A stretch of 20,290 bases of DNA from JAICUY01 sp035708065 (GTDB lineage: Bacteria; Chloroflexota; Limnocylindria; QHBO01). This document shows, piece by piece, positions 7,373 to 14,438 of this stretch. A model generated the notes under the pieces. That model was given only the letters and a program-made list of their open reading frames with translations, was not told the origin of the DNA and did not search any database. The number at the start of each line of letters is the position of its first letter. The stretch's first letter is position 1. The translations under genes and the position numbers were made by a program. Location of the stretch: NCBI GenBank assembly GCA_035708065.1, contig DASSTC010000003.1:1-20290 (forward strand). The letters are read 5' to 3'.

Positions 7373-7565
7373 TGATTCCCCTCCGAATCAAGACGACGGT
7401 TTTCCATCGGCTGTCGTGCATTTGCTGCCGCAGGTGAATCAAGAAGCCGCCGATTGCCGCGAAAGGCGGCACTTCCGGTCGAGTTGGTGCCACAGGTGAA
7501 TCAAACGCATGAGAGCCCGGCGGTATCGGCGGTCTGATCCACCCATGACTCAACTCATGACTCAA
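7373..7565. repeat. Structured intergenic repeat, copy B (same box spacing as copy A)
   Basis: The spacer between two genes' ends (7355-7570) has no gene. GA(A/C)TCAA boxes stand at 7385, 7436, 7498 and 7547 with steps of 51, 62 and 49 nt, plus a fifth at 7559. Like copy A it opens with TGATTC(6 nt)GAATCA (7373-7390). TTTGCTGCCGCAGGTGAATC (7421) corresponds to TTTGATGCTTCAGGTGACTC (1368), and CCGGTCGAGTTGG (7476) to CCGGTCGATTTGA (1422). Overall identity is moderate, so these are old copies. GCCGCC (7446-7451) and GGCGGC (7465-7470) can pair. The function is unknown. Confidence 0.6.
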
Positions 7566-7570
7566 CGCCG

Positions 7571-8251
7571 TTAGCGGCGCACCGACGCGGCGCCCGCGGG
7601 CAGCCACAGGATTCCATCTCCCCCGACAACGTTGCCCGACCGAATCGAGGCCCAGATGTGTCGCGACGATGCGGGCAACGTCCGGGCGACCAGGGAGGCA
7701 TGGTCCTTGACGATCCCGCGGAGGCGCCGCGTATCCGGGAGCGCAAGCACGAACCGGACGGGACGCGACTCTCGCGCCGCGAGCAGATCCCGCTTGGCAA
7801 GATCGGGGCGCAGCTGAGCCTGGAAGTCCGCGAGATCACCCTCGACCTCGACTGCGACCACTTCGACCGCGGACGAGAGCACGAGGTCGATCGCCCGGGC
7901 GTCCGCGGGATCCGGAGTGACTCGGACCTCGAGCTGCGGATGCCATAGGGTGCTTGCGCGCGCGGTGATGAAGCCGATGCGGGCCAGCTGCCGCTCGTCG
8001 CGAATGCGTACCCGCGTCGACGGAAAGGCGCGCACGTTCAGGTCGAGCGCCAACGCTGTCGTGATCCTGCACAGCGTTTCGATGTTGGCGTGTCGCGACC
8101 CGTGCTCGATGCGCCAGACAGTCGACTGCGGAACACCGGCTCGAACGCCGAGGCCGCGCTGGCTCCAGCCAAGCGTCCGCCGGGTCGTCTGCACTTCCTG
8201 ACCGATGCGCCGGCTCAGCCACACTGCTCGACGTTCTGCTTCGCCGTTCAC
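7571..8251 (-). CDS. XRE-family HTH protein fused to a PD-(D/E)XK-like domain
   Basis: 226 aa from a GTG at 8251. Residues ~12-72 form a Cro/cI-type helix-turn-helix (IGQEVQTTRRTLGWSQRGLG, VPQSTVWRIEHGSRHANIET). Residues ~85-220 are a second domain. Its core is AIDLVL (D122), then VVAVEVEG (E135, E137), a helix with Q144/Q146, K153 and RFVLALPDT. This D...ExE...Q/K order on alternating strands resembles a restriction-endonuclease-like fold. HTH proteins with such a tail are common in actinobacteria and relatives and have no agreed function. On the minus strand TAGGCT (8265-8260) lies 8 nt before the GTG, consistent with a leaderless mRNA. The gene is monocistronic, pointing at repeat copy B. 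It could be a DNA-binding regulator with a dead nuclease domain. Confidence 0.75.
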   Translation of the reverse strand: MNGEAERRAVWLSRRIGQEVQTTRRTLGWSQRGLGVRAGVPQSTVWRIEHGSRHANIETLCRITTALALDLNVRAFPSTRVRIRDERQLARIGFITARASTLWHPQLEVRVTPDPADARAIDLVLSSAVEVVAVEVEGDLADFQAQLRPDLAKRDLLAARESRPVRFVLALPDTRRLRGIVKDHASLVARTLPASSRHIWASIRSGNVVGGDGILWLPAGAASVRR

Positions 8252-8345
8252 GAGCCAGCAGCCTACGTTCAGGCGCTTACTGCGCCGTTACTGCCCGCTT
8301 ATCGGTACCGCTTGTGCAGGCGCAAGGAGAGGAGGTGCTGTACCG

Positions 8346-8732
8346 ATGCCTGCACGAGACGAGCTGCCGGGGACGCTGAAGCGATCCCCGAAGAAGGCCC
8401 AGGAGACCTGGAGCAAGACCCACGACAACGCGGTGGAGGAGTACGGGGAGGGGGAGCGGGCGCATCGGACGGCGTTTGCCAGCCTGAAGCACTCGTACGA
8501 GAAGGTCGGCGACCACTGGGAGCCGAAGGACGAGAAGGGGCCGTCCGACCCTCGAGCCAAGCGCGGTGGCAAGGCGGCGCGCGACGGCAAGGGCGAGACG
8601 TTCGGCGGCGTCGACTTCTTCGGCCACACCAAGCACGAGCTCTACGACCGCGCCCGCAACCTCAACGTGCACGGGCGGTCCAACATGGACAAGAAGGAGC
8701 TGGCGCGGGCGATCGCGCGCAAGCAGGACTGA
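8346..8732 (+). CDS. ChaB-family protein with C-terminal Rho-N/SAP-like segment
   Basis: 128 aa. The N-terminal ~60 residues (LPGTLKRSPKKAQETWSKTH, AFASLKHSYEKVGDHWEP) follow the ChaB pattern: a small helical fold first known next to the ChaA cation antiporter and since found as a stand-alone domain. The middle is Lys/Gly/Asp-rich and probably flexible. The last ~35 residues (HTKHELYDRARNLNVHGRSN, MDKKELARAIARKQ) have the 'KxELYxxAxxLxIxGRSxMxKxELxxAI' form of Rho-N/SAP-like helical modules that bind nucleic acid. So a small basic nucleic-acid-associated protein is likely; no transport role is implied. The start is ATG at 8346 behind a strong SD (AGGAGGTG, 8330-8337, 8 nt away). The ATG is part of an ACCGATGC octamer. 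There is a stretch of 94 nt between this gene and the divergent HTH gene. Confidence 0.85.
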   Translation: MPARDELPGTLKRSPKKAQETWSKTHDNAVEEYGEGERAHRTAFASLKHSYEKVGDHWEPKDEKGPSDPRAKRGGKAARDGKGETFGGVDFFGHTKHELYDRARNLNVHGRSNMDKKELARAIARKQD

Positions 8733-8747
8733 CCGACACGGCCCGCG

Positions 8748-8753
8748 TAGCAT
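8748..8753 (+). promoter_or_regulatory. -10 box TAGCAT before the O-methyltransferase
   Basis: TAGCAT lies 10 nt before the ATG at 8764 and no SD is seen, so a leaderless or near-leaderless transcript is likely. The gene may also be read through from the ChaB-like gene 31 nt upstream. Confidence 0.4.
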
Positions 8754-8763
8754 TGAGAGCGCC

Positions 8764-9414
8764 ATGGCCAACGCAAGCATCGCGCTCTCCGATACGCTCG
8801 AGACCTACCTGCGCCGCGTCGGCGTGCGCGAGCCCGACGTGCTGCGGCGCCTCCGCGAGGAGACCGCCCACCTCCCCAACGCGCAGATGCAGATCTCGCC
8901 CGAGCAGGGCGCCTTCATGTCGGTGCTGGTCAAGGCGATCGGCGCGCGCCGATGCCTCGAGGTCGGCACCTTCACCGGCTATTCCTCGACGGTGGTTGCG
9001 TTGGCGATCCCCGAGGACGGCCACCTGACCTGCTGCGACGTCAGCGTCGAATGGACCGATATCGCGCGTCGCTATTGGACCGATGCGGGCGTCGCCCACA
9101 AGATCGACCTGCGCATCGGTCCGGCGGTCGAGACGTTGAAGACGCTGGAGGAGGGGAGCTTCGACTTCGCCTTCATCGATGCCGACAAGCCGGGCTACGA
9201 CGCCTACTACGAGCGCGCGCTGCGGCTGGTGCGGCCCGGCGGGCTGATCGCGATCGACAACGTGCTGTGGAGCGGGCGCGTCGCCGACGACACCGATCAG
9301 GACGAGCGGACGGTCGCCATCCGAGCGCTCAACGACAAGATCGCGACCGATGAGCGGGTCGACGTCGCGATGGTGCCGATCGGCGACGGGATGACGCTGG
9401 CCTTCGTCCGCTGA
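8764..9414 (+). CDS. Class I SAM-dependent O-methyltransferase (CCoAMT/YrrM-like)
   Basis: 216 aa, the usual size for the COG4122 family. It shows the family blocks in order: MQISPEQGAFMSVLVKAIGA, CLEVGTFTGYSS (glycine-rich SAM-binding motif I), CCDVSVEW (acidic end of strand 2), FDFAFIDADKPGYDAYYERA (metal/catalytic DAD-K) and GGLIAIDNVLWSGRV (second metal-binding DN). The last block TDERVDVAMVPIGDGMTLAF is also typical. These enzymes methylate catechol-type hydroxyls with a divalent cation. Bacterial members are promiscuous and the true substrate is not inferable. Two ACCGATGC motifs lie inside the gene (9079-9086 and 9113-9120, opposite orientations, read as TDA and IG). Its stop is one base from the stop of the convergent phosphatase gene. 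Confidence 0.93.
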   Translation: MANASIALSDTLETYLRRVGVREPDVLRRLREETAHLPNAQMQISPEQGAFMSVLVKAIGARRCLEVGTFTGYSSTVVALAIPEDGHLTCCDVSVEWTDIARRYWTDAGVAHKIDLRIGPAVETLKTLEEGSFDFAFIDADKPGYDAYYERALRLVRPGGLIAIDNVLWSGRVADDTDQDERTVAIRALNDKIATDERVDVAMVPIGDGMTLAFVR

Positions 9415-9415
9415 C

Positions 9416-10009
9416 CTAGTTTTTCGCGGCGACCTCTTCGAAGCCGTGGCCGCCCATCACCCGCCAGCCGATGCCGTCGTGCTCGAGGTGGTAGATCGCC
9501 GGGTTCGGCATCGCCTGGTGGAAGTCGAAGCCGACGTCGGGCTCCAGCGCGCGCAGCACGAGCGAGATGAGGTTGCCGTGGCTGGCGACCAGCACGCGGC
9601 CGCCGTCGGGGTGACGCACCCGCAGCAGGTCGAGCGTGGCCATCGCGCGGCGCTGCGCCTCGCGGCCGGTCTCGCCGCCTGACGGCGCGTAATCCGGGTC
9701 GTCGTACGAGCGCGCCAGCTCGGCCCGCCAGTCCTCGACGACGCCCGATGCCAGCCGGCGCTCGCGCATGTCGACCAGCTCCAGGATGCGCAGCCCGCGG
9801 CGCCGGGCGATCGGCTCGACCGTCTGGATCGCGCGCGTGTACGGGCTCGAGTAGATCGCGCTGAGGTGGTACGGCTCGAGCTCGTCGGCGAGCTCCGCCG
9901 CCGCAACGCGTCCCGCATCGCTCAGGCCGCGGGTGTCGTCCTCGAGCGGCCCCGTCGCCTCGGCGTGGCGAACGAGCAGCACGTCGAGGGTGCCGAGGCG
10001 CGGTTGCAT
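9416..10009 (-). CDS. Histidine phosphatase (phosphoglycerate mutase-like)
   Basis: 197 aa. The catalytic motif is LLVRHAEA (RHA in place of the commoner RHG) near residue 14. The second His is in VASHGNLISL (~145). SSPYTRAIQTVEPIA supplies the phosphate-pocket Arg, and an acidic MRERR block lies between. This is the cytoplasmic branch-1 histidine phosphatase fold, which forms a phosphohistidine intermediate. True 2,3-bisphosphoglycerate mutases are longer (~230-250 aa), so a small-molecule phosphatase is likelier. The start is ATG at 10009, supported by TAGACT exactly 6 nt upstream on the minus strand with GGACCG between. The ATG is thus inside a GACCGATGC copy. Confidence 0.9.
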   Translation of the reverse strand: MQPRLGTLDVLLVRHAEATGPLEDDTRGLSDAGRVAAAELADELEPYHLSAIYSSPYTRAIQTVEPIARRRGLRILELVDMRERRLASGVVEDWRAELARSYDDPDYAPSGGETGREAQRRAMATLDLLRVRHPDGGRVLVASHGNLISLVLRALEPDVGFDFHQAMPNPAIYHLEHDGIGWRVMGGHGFEEVAAKN

Positions 10010-10015
10010 CGGTCC

Positions 10016-10021
10016 AGTCTA
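10016..10021 (-). promoter_or_regulatory. Leaderless -10 box of the histidine phosphatase
   Basis: TAGACT on the minus strand, followed by GGACCG and then the ATG. This places the transcription start at the start codon. The gene upstream (PEBP family, same strand) ends only 34 nt away, so both read-through and this internal promoter are possible. Confidence 0.5.
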
Positions 10022-10054
10022 GGGTGCGCCACGCCCCAACCGAGGCCCGGGCCG

Positions 10055-10498
10055 TCAGTGCTGCCGCGCGTACGTCGCGGACAGCTGGGCCTGCGCGACC
10101 TCCTTGCCCCTGAGCGCGTCCTGCACCGCCCCGGCGTCCGGCGACTCGCCGACGTCGAGCTCCGCCGACAGCGCGTACACGGTGAACACATACCGATGGG
10201 ACCCGCTCGGCGGGCATGGCCCGCCCCAGCCGGGCTTGCCGAACCCGTTCGTCGCCTCGACCCCGCCGATCTCCGCACCGGACGCGCCCTCCTGCAGCTC
10301 GTGCGTCACCGCGGGCAGGTTGGCGACCGCCCAGTGGACGAAGTTCTGCGCATCGGGGTCGGTGACGATGAGCGCGAAGGCCTGCACGTTGCCGGGTGCT
10401 CCGGTCCACTTGAGCGGCGGCGACACATTGGTGCCATCGCAGGTGTACTTCACCGGGATGGTGCCGCCCTCGTCGAACGCATCGGTATGCAACCTCAT
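10055..10498 (-). CDS. YbhB/YbcL-type PEBP (Raf-kinase-inhibitor-like) protein
   Basis: 147 aa, full length for the bacterial phosphatidylethanolamine-binding protein family. It shows the diagnostic blocks in order: FDEGGTIPVKYTCDGTNVSP at the N-terminus, VTDPDAQNFVHWAVANLP (ligand-pocket DPD and HW) and PPSGSHRYVFTVYAL (CR2-like GxHRYxF). There is no signal peptide, so it is cytosolic. Bacterial members bind anionic phospholipid headgroups or small ligands, and their physiological role is unclear. The start is ATG at 10498. No SD or clear -10 box stands before it (only CAATCT, 2 nt away). An ACCGATGC copy at 10479-10486 is read in frame as T-D-A within the sixth codon region. It is divergent from the GH26 gene. 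Confidence 0.93.
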   Translation of the reverse strand: MRLHTDAFDEGGTIPVKYTCDGTNVSPPLKWTGAPGNVQAFALIVTDPDAQNFVHWAVANLPAVTHELQEGASGAEIGGVEATNGFGKPGWGGPCPPSGSHRYVFTVYALSAELDVGESPDAGAVQDALRGKEVAQAQLSATYARQH

Positions 10499-10587
10499 GC
10501 AGATTGGCGCGGCAGAGGACGTGCCACCTTCGAAGCCGGGACCATTTCGCCATTGGGCAACGCGACGGCGACGGCGAGCATGGCGCG

Positions 10588-11769
10588 GTGCATCGGATCA
10601 CCACCTTCGTCCTCCTCGCGCTGCTGCTGGCCGCATGTGGGCAGAGCGCGGCCCCGCCTGCATCGGTCGAGCCTTCGCAGACCCCCGCCGCCCCAAGCGC
10701 CTCCGCCAGACCGATGCCGACGCAGGTGCCCGGCCTCGCCCGTCTCGAGCCGGCCGATGGCGCCTACTTCGGCGTCAACCTCGACTGGGGCAACGACTCG
10801 GCCGCTGCCGTTTCACAGCGCCTGGGCCGGACGCCGGCAGTGTGGGTCCAGTTCGTGGCGTTCCCGCTCGACGACGGCGGCAGGGCGAACCTCGACGCGT
10901 TCATCGACCAGGTCGCGGCGGTCCATGGCATGGCGCTCATCACCCTCGAGCCGAACGCCGGGCTTTCGTCGGTGACCGATGCGGCCATCGCCGACTTCGC
11001 CTCGCTGGTGGCTGGCTACGCCGACCGCGGTGTGCCGTCGTTCGTGCGGTTCGCGCACGAGATGAACGGGTCGTGGTACGCGTGGTCGCAGCAGCCATCG
11101 GCCTACGTCGATGCCTTCCGCCGCGTCGCCGCCGCGGTGCACGCCGCCACCCCGTACGCGGCCATGGTCTGGGCGCCGAACTACGGCGCCGGCTACCCGT
11201 TCAGCGGCGGTCGGTACGAGGCTGCTGAGGGTTCGGCCGACTTCGCGGCGCTCGACGCGAACGGCGACGGCACGGTCACCGAGGCCGATGACCCATACGC
11301 GCCGTACTACCCCGGCGACGACGCCGTCGACTGGGTCGGCATGAGCCTCTATCACTGGGGCAACGCGCACCCGTGGGGCGAGAACGAGGTGCCCGAGCCG
11401 GGCGCATTCGTCGAGCGGCTGACCGGCGAGTACGACGGCGCGAACGGCGACGAGACCGCGGTCCCGAACTTCTACGACGAGTACGTGGTCGGCCACGACA
11501 AGCCGCTGGCGATCACCGAGACCGCCGCCTTCTACGACCCTGCGGGTCCCGGCCCGTCGGAGGTCGACCTGAAGTCCGCGTGGTGGAAGCAGGTCTTCTC
11601 GGACGAGGTGCGCCAGCGCTTCCCCCGGATGCGGATGATCAACTGGTTCGAGTGGCGCAAGCAGGAGCCGGAGGTGAACGCGGTGATCGACTGGCGTATC
11701 AGCGCGAATGCCGCGCTTGTTCCGCTCCTCGACGCGCTGCCACCGGGCTGGTTGCGATTCGCGAGCTAG
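10588..11769 (+). CDS. GH26 beta-mannanase-like secreted lipoprotein
   Basis: 393 aa from a GTG at 10588. This start was chosen because it gives a clean lipoprotein signal peptide: HRITTFVLLALLLAAC, with lipobox LAAC and Cys at ~17. A Pro/Ser/Ala-rich tether (~20-50) follows. The catalytic region has the GH26 acid/base motif FVRFAHEMNGSWYAW (Glu in HEMNG) and a plausible nucleophile Glu in AITETAAFYDP. VDWVGMSLYHWG lies between, as in GH26 enzymes. An inserted DANGDGTVTEADD has the DxNxDGxVTxxD spacing of an EF-hand or dockerin-type calcium loop. The likely role is outer-surface cleavage of mannan, glucomannan or related hemicellulose. galK/galT lie convergently downstream, but no sugar transporter is seen. 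Frames running further upstream to 10504 exist but would bury the signal peptide. Confidence 0.85.
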   Translation: MHRITTFVLLALLLAACGQSAAPPASVEPSQTPAAPSASARPMPTQVPGLARLEPADGAYFGVNLDWGNDSAAAVSQRLGRTPAVWVQFVAFPLDDGGRANLDAFIDQVAAVHGMALITLEPNAGLSSVTDAAIADFASLVAGYADRGVPSFVRFAHEMNGSWYAWSQQPSAYVDAFRRVAAAVHAATPYAAMVWAPNYGAGYPFSGGRYEAAEGSADFAALDANGDGTVTEADDPYAPYYPGDDAVDWVGMSLYHWGNAHPWGENEVPEPGAFVERLTGEYDGANGDETAVPNFYDEYVVGHDKPLAITETAAFYDPAGPGPSEVDLKSAWWKQVFSDEVRQRFPRMRMINWFEWRKQEPEVNAVIDWRISANAALVPLLDALPPGWLRFAS

Positions 11770-11787
11770 CTCGCGCCCGTTGGGCGC
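11760..11787 (+). terminator. Two overlapping hairpins at the GH26 stop codon
   Basis: CGCGAGCTAGCTCGCG (11760-11775) is a perfect 16-nt palindrome that contains the TAG stop. GCGCCC(GTT)GGGCGC (11773-11787) is a 6-bp hairpin sharing its first bases, so the two are mutually exclusive or stack. No U-tract follows. This is a probable GC-rich 3'-end structure. Confidence 0.45.
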
Positions 11788-11930
11788 CGGACTGCCCGAT
11801 GCCTCGTTGCGGTGCGCGTAACGGCTCCGAGCGGGATCGGTAATCCGGCGGCTGCCGGCCATTCCGTACGGGGAGGGCGATATCGGGTCCCAGGGGGGGT
11901 CGCTAGCCGTCGCCGCTCAACCCGCGCGCG
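11788..11930. other. Gene-free spacer before the tandem array
   Basis: No frame here shows a start signal, family motif or convincing codon bias. It contains a run of seven G (11894-11900) and otherwise nothing I can name. The tandem array starts directly after it. Confidence 0.4.
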
Positions 11931-12336
11931 ACGTAGCGCTCCCTCTCGCGCCCGGTACCGCCGCCGCACGACCCGGAGGCGGGCCGCTCGACCCACGCAC
12001 GACGTAACGCTCCCTCTCGCGCCCGGTACCGCCGCCGCACCCGCGCATAGCCGCGCCGCTCGACCCGCGCGTGACTAACGCTCCCTCTCGCGCCCGGTAC
12101 CGCCGCCGCTCGACCCGGGCACGACGTAACGCCCCCTCTCGCGCCCGTTACTCCGCCGCACCCCCGCGGAGGCGCGCCGCCCTCAATTAGCGCCTCCGAA
12201 AACGCCCGTTACGGCCGCCGCACCCCCGCGGAGGCGCCCTGCCCTGAATTAGCGCCTCCGAAAACGCCCGGTACGGCCGCCGCACCCCCGCACAGGCGCG
12301 CCGCCCCGAATTAGCGCATCCGAAAACGCCCGGTAG
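11931..12336. repeat. Seven-unit intergenic tandem array between convergent genes
   Basis: The anchor CGCCCG(G/T)TAC (last copy GTAG) recurs at 11949, 12020, 12091, 12142, 12203, 12265 and 12327. Successive periods are 71, 71, 51, 61, 62 and 62 nt. Units 1-3 share ACGCTCCCTCTCGCGCCCGG; units 5-7 share AATTAGCGC(C/A)TCCGAAAACG. In two units CGGAGGCGC pairs perfectly with GCGCCTCCG over a 14-nt loop (12167-12198 and 12229-12260). The same arms can also pair across units (12190-12198 with 12229-12237). The stems are followed by AAAA on the plus strand, not T, so they are not ordinary terminators. Start codons are absent in any sensible frame. The array may insulate the convergent GH26 and galK transcripts. 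Confidence 0.75.
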
Positions 12337-12339
12337 GGC

Positions 12340-13443
12340 TCATGCGACCAGCCCCGCGCCGTCCACCAGCTCGACCGGGTGCACCGTCGCCACCAACCCC
12401 GTCCGTGGCTGGTACTCGCGCTCGACCGCCTCGACCAGCGCCTCGACCGATCCGCGCCGCACGAGGTTGACGGTGCATCCGCCGAACCCGGCGCCGGTCA
12501 TCCGCGCGCCCACCACTCCCTCGACGGCCGATGCGATCTCGACCAGCGCATCCAGCTCCGGCGAGCTGACCCGGTACAGGTCGCGCAGCGAGGCGTGCGA
12601 GTCGGCCATGCATCGGCCGACCGTCGCCAGGTCACCCGACTCGAGCGCCGCGACCGTCTCCAGCACCCGCGCGTTCTCGCGCACGACGTGCTCCGCCAGC
12701 GATCGTCCCGGCTCGTCAAGGCCGGCCACCATCTCAGGCGTCGCGTCCCGCAGCGAGCGCAACCCCAGCCGGCGCGCCGCGATTCCGCACTCCATCCGCC
12801 GCGCGTTGTACTCGGACGCCGCCAGCCGCCGCGGCGACCCGGTGTCGATCGCCACGACCTGCAGCCCAGCCGGAAGCGGCACCGGCCGCCACGACAGTGA
12901 CCGGCAGTCGAGCAGCATCGCCGACCCCGCCACGCCGCACGCCGAGGCGAACTGGTCCATCAGCCCGCTCTGGACGCCGACGTACTCGTTCTCGGCCCGC
13001 TGGGCCAGCCGCGCCAGCTCCATGGCGTCGACCGGCGGAGCGCCGGAGCACAAGGCCCAGGCAACCGCCAGCTCGAGCGCCGCCGACGACGAGAGCCCCG
13101 CACCGATCGGCACCGTCGAGCTCAGCACGCCGCGGAAGCCGCGAACGGCCACGCCCGCCTCCATCAGCGACCAGGCGACGCCCTTCACGTAGTCGCCCCA
13201 GCCCCGCTCGTTCCCGAACGCATCGAGCGAAAAGGCCACCGAGGCTTCCGGACTGGCCAGCTCGACGCGGCGCTCGTCCGACGCCACGAAGGCGATCGTC
13301 GTCTCGAGGCTGATCGCCGCGGGCAGCACGAACCCGTCGTTGTAGTCGGTGTGCTCGCCGATCAGGTTCACCCGCCCTGGCGCCCGCACCACGCGCACCG
13401 CGGAGGGGTCCGCTCCCAGCGCAGCCACCACGCGACCGATCAC
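12340..13443 (-). CDS. galK: Galactokinase
   Basis: 367 aa, close to the usual ~380. All three GHMP-kinase signatures are intact: APGRVNLIGEHTDYNDG (residues ~21-37, galactose binding), PIGAGLSSSAALELA (phosphate-binding loop) and RMTGAGFGGCTVNLV near the C-terminus. It phosphorylates alpha-D-galactose at C1 with ATP, the first step of the Leloir pathway in the cytoplasm. The start is GTG at 13443: its GTGA overlaps the galT stop (13442-13440), so it is translationally coupled to galT. The protein sequence begins VVRAPGR only 18 residues later, leaving no room for a later start. galE and a galactose transporter are not in the window. The gene ends only 4 nt from the tandem array. Confidence 0.96.
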   Translation of the reverse strand: MIGRVVAALGADPSAVRVVRAPGRVNLIGEHTDYNDGFVLPAAISLETTIAFVASDERRVELASPEASVAFSLDAFGNERGWGDYVKGVAWSLMEAGVAVRGFRGVLSSTVPIGAGLSSSAALELAVAWALCSGAPPVDAMELARLAQRAENEYVGVQSGLMDQFASACGVAGSAMLLDCRSLSWRPVPLPAGLQVVAIDTGSPRRLAASEYNARRMECGIAARRLGLRSLRDATPEMVAGLDEPGRSLAEHVVRENARVLETVAALESGDLATVGRCMADSHASLRDLYRVSSPELDALVEIASAVEGVVGARMTGAGFGGCTVNLVRRGSVEALVEAVEREYQPRTGLVATVHPVELVDGAGLVA

Positions 13444-14438
13444 GACCCGGCGCGGACCGCCTCGACCGTCGTCGGCTCCAGCGTCCGAAGCTCCGCGGCG
13501 GTTTCCTCCGGCAGCGTGTCGTTGATGAATGCGCCGGCCCCCGCCTCCGACCCGGCGAGGTACTTGAGCTTCGACGCCGTCCGGTTCGGCGGGTAGAACT
13601 CGACGTGCAGGTGATAGGCGGAGGCATCGGTCCGAACCGGAGCCTGGTGCACCGCCATGATGTACGGCAGGCTGAAGCCGAACAACGCGTCGTACTTCGC
13701 CAGCACGGCCTTGAGCGTCACCGCCAGCCCGTCGCGCTCGCCGGCGGTCAGCTCCGACAGGAAGCCCACATGCCGCGACGGCACCAGGTGCGCCTCGTAC
13801 GGCCAGCGTGCGAAGAACGGAACGGTCGCGGTCCAGGAACCGGCCTCGAAGACGACGCGCCGGCCGTCCTCGCGCTCTTCGTGCAGCACGTCGCACCACA
13901 GGCAGCCGCCCGTCTCGGACCGATGCTTCGCGGCCTGCGCCACCTCCCGGTCGACCACCGGCGGAATGAACGGATAGGCATAGATCTGGCCGTGGGGATG
14001 GGCGAGCGTCACCCCGATGACCTCGCCCTTGTTCTCGAAGACGTAGACGTAGTCGATGCCTGACCGATGCGCCAGCGCCGTCGTCCGGTCGGCCCATACC
14101 GCGACGAGGCGGCGGAGGCGGCCCAGCGATGCATCGGCCAGCGTCCCCTCGTGCCGTGGCGTGTAGACGACCACCTCGCAGGCGCCCTCGGCGGGACGCA
14201 CCGGCATCAGGGCGGTGCCGGTGACCGCAGGCGGCGGTGAATCGGGCCGGAGCGAGGGGAATCGGTTGTCGAAGACGACGACATCGAAATCGGCCCGCCC
14301 GATCTCGGTCGGCACGCCGTCCGGCCGCGCCGGGCAGAGCGGGCAGAAGTCCTTCGGCGGCAGGAACGTTCGCTCCTGCCGCTCGGTCGCGGTGATCACC
14401 CACTCACCGAGCAGCGGATCCCAGCGCAGCTCAGACAT
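13440..14438 (-). CDS. galT: Galactose-1-phosphate uridylyltransferase
   Basis: 332 aa, normal for the class I HIT-superfamily enzyme. The N-terminal MSELRWDPLLGEWVITATER is typical. C32/C35 in FCPLCP form half of the metal site. The active-site HPHGQIYAYP (H147-P-H149, H149 the expected nucleophile) and AYHLHVEFYPPNR complete the fold. It swaps UMP between UDP-glucose and galactose-1-phosphate, after galK. The start is ATG at 14438. Its first bases ATGTCTGA contain the stop codon of the 51-aa upstream gene, so the ribosomes are probably handed over. The frame is open further up, but those residues (many R/T/S) are a shadow of the small gene. Confidence 0.96.
   Translation of the reverse strand: MSELRWDPLLGEWVITATERQERTFLPPKDFCPLCPARPDGVPTEIGRADFDVVVFDNRFPSLRPDSPPPAVTGTALMPVRPAEGACEVVVYTPRHEGTLADASLGRLRRLVAVWADRTTALAHRSGIDYVYVFENKGEVIGVTLAHPHGQIYAYPFIPPVVDREVAQAAKHRSETGGCLWCDVLHEEREDGRRVVFEAGSWTATVPFFARWPYEAHLVPSRHVGFLSELTAGERDGLAVTLKAVLAKYDALFGFSLPYIMAVHQAPVRTDASAYHLHVEFYPPNRTASKLKYLAGSEAGAGAFINDTLPEETAAELRTLEPTTVEAVRAGS

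Noticed and set aside
12167..12260. Hairpins in the array as intrinsic terminators
   Set aside because: The run after the stem is A on the plus strand. For the minus strand the T-run precedes the stem, so neither direction has stem plus U-tract.
11931..12336. CRISPR array or integron attC cassette
   Set aside because: Repeats are imperfect, unit lengths vary by tens of bases and there are no unique spacers or cas genes. attC core sites (RYYYAAC/GTTRRRY) and an integrase are missing.
12340..14403. One continuous 687-codon minus-strand frame covering galK and part of galT
   Set aside because: Only its last 367 codons are galactokinase. The upstream part is a +1 shadow of galT, and the GTGA overlap at 13440-13443 marks the true galK start.
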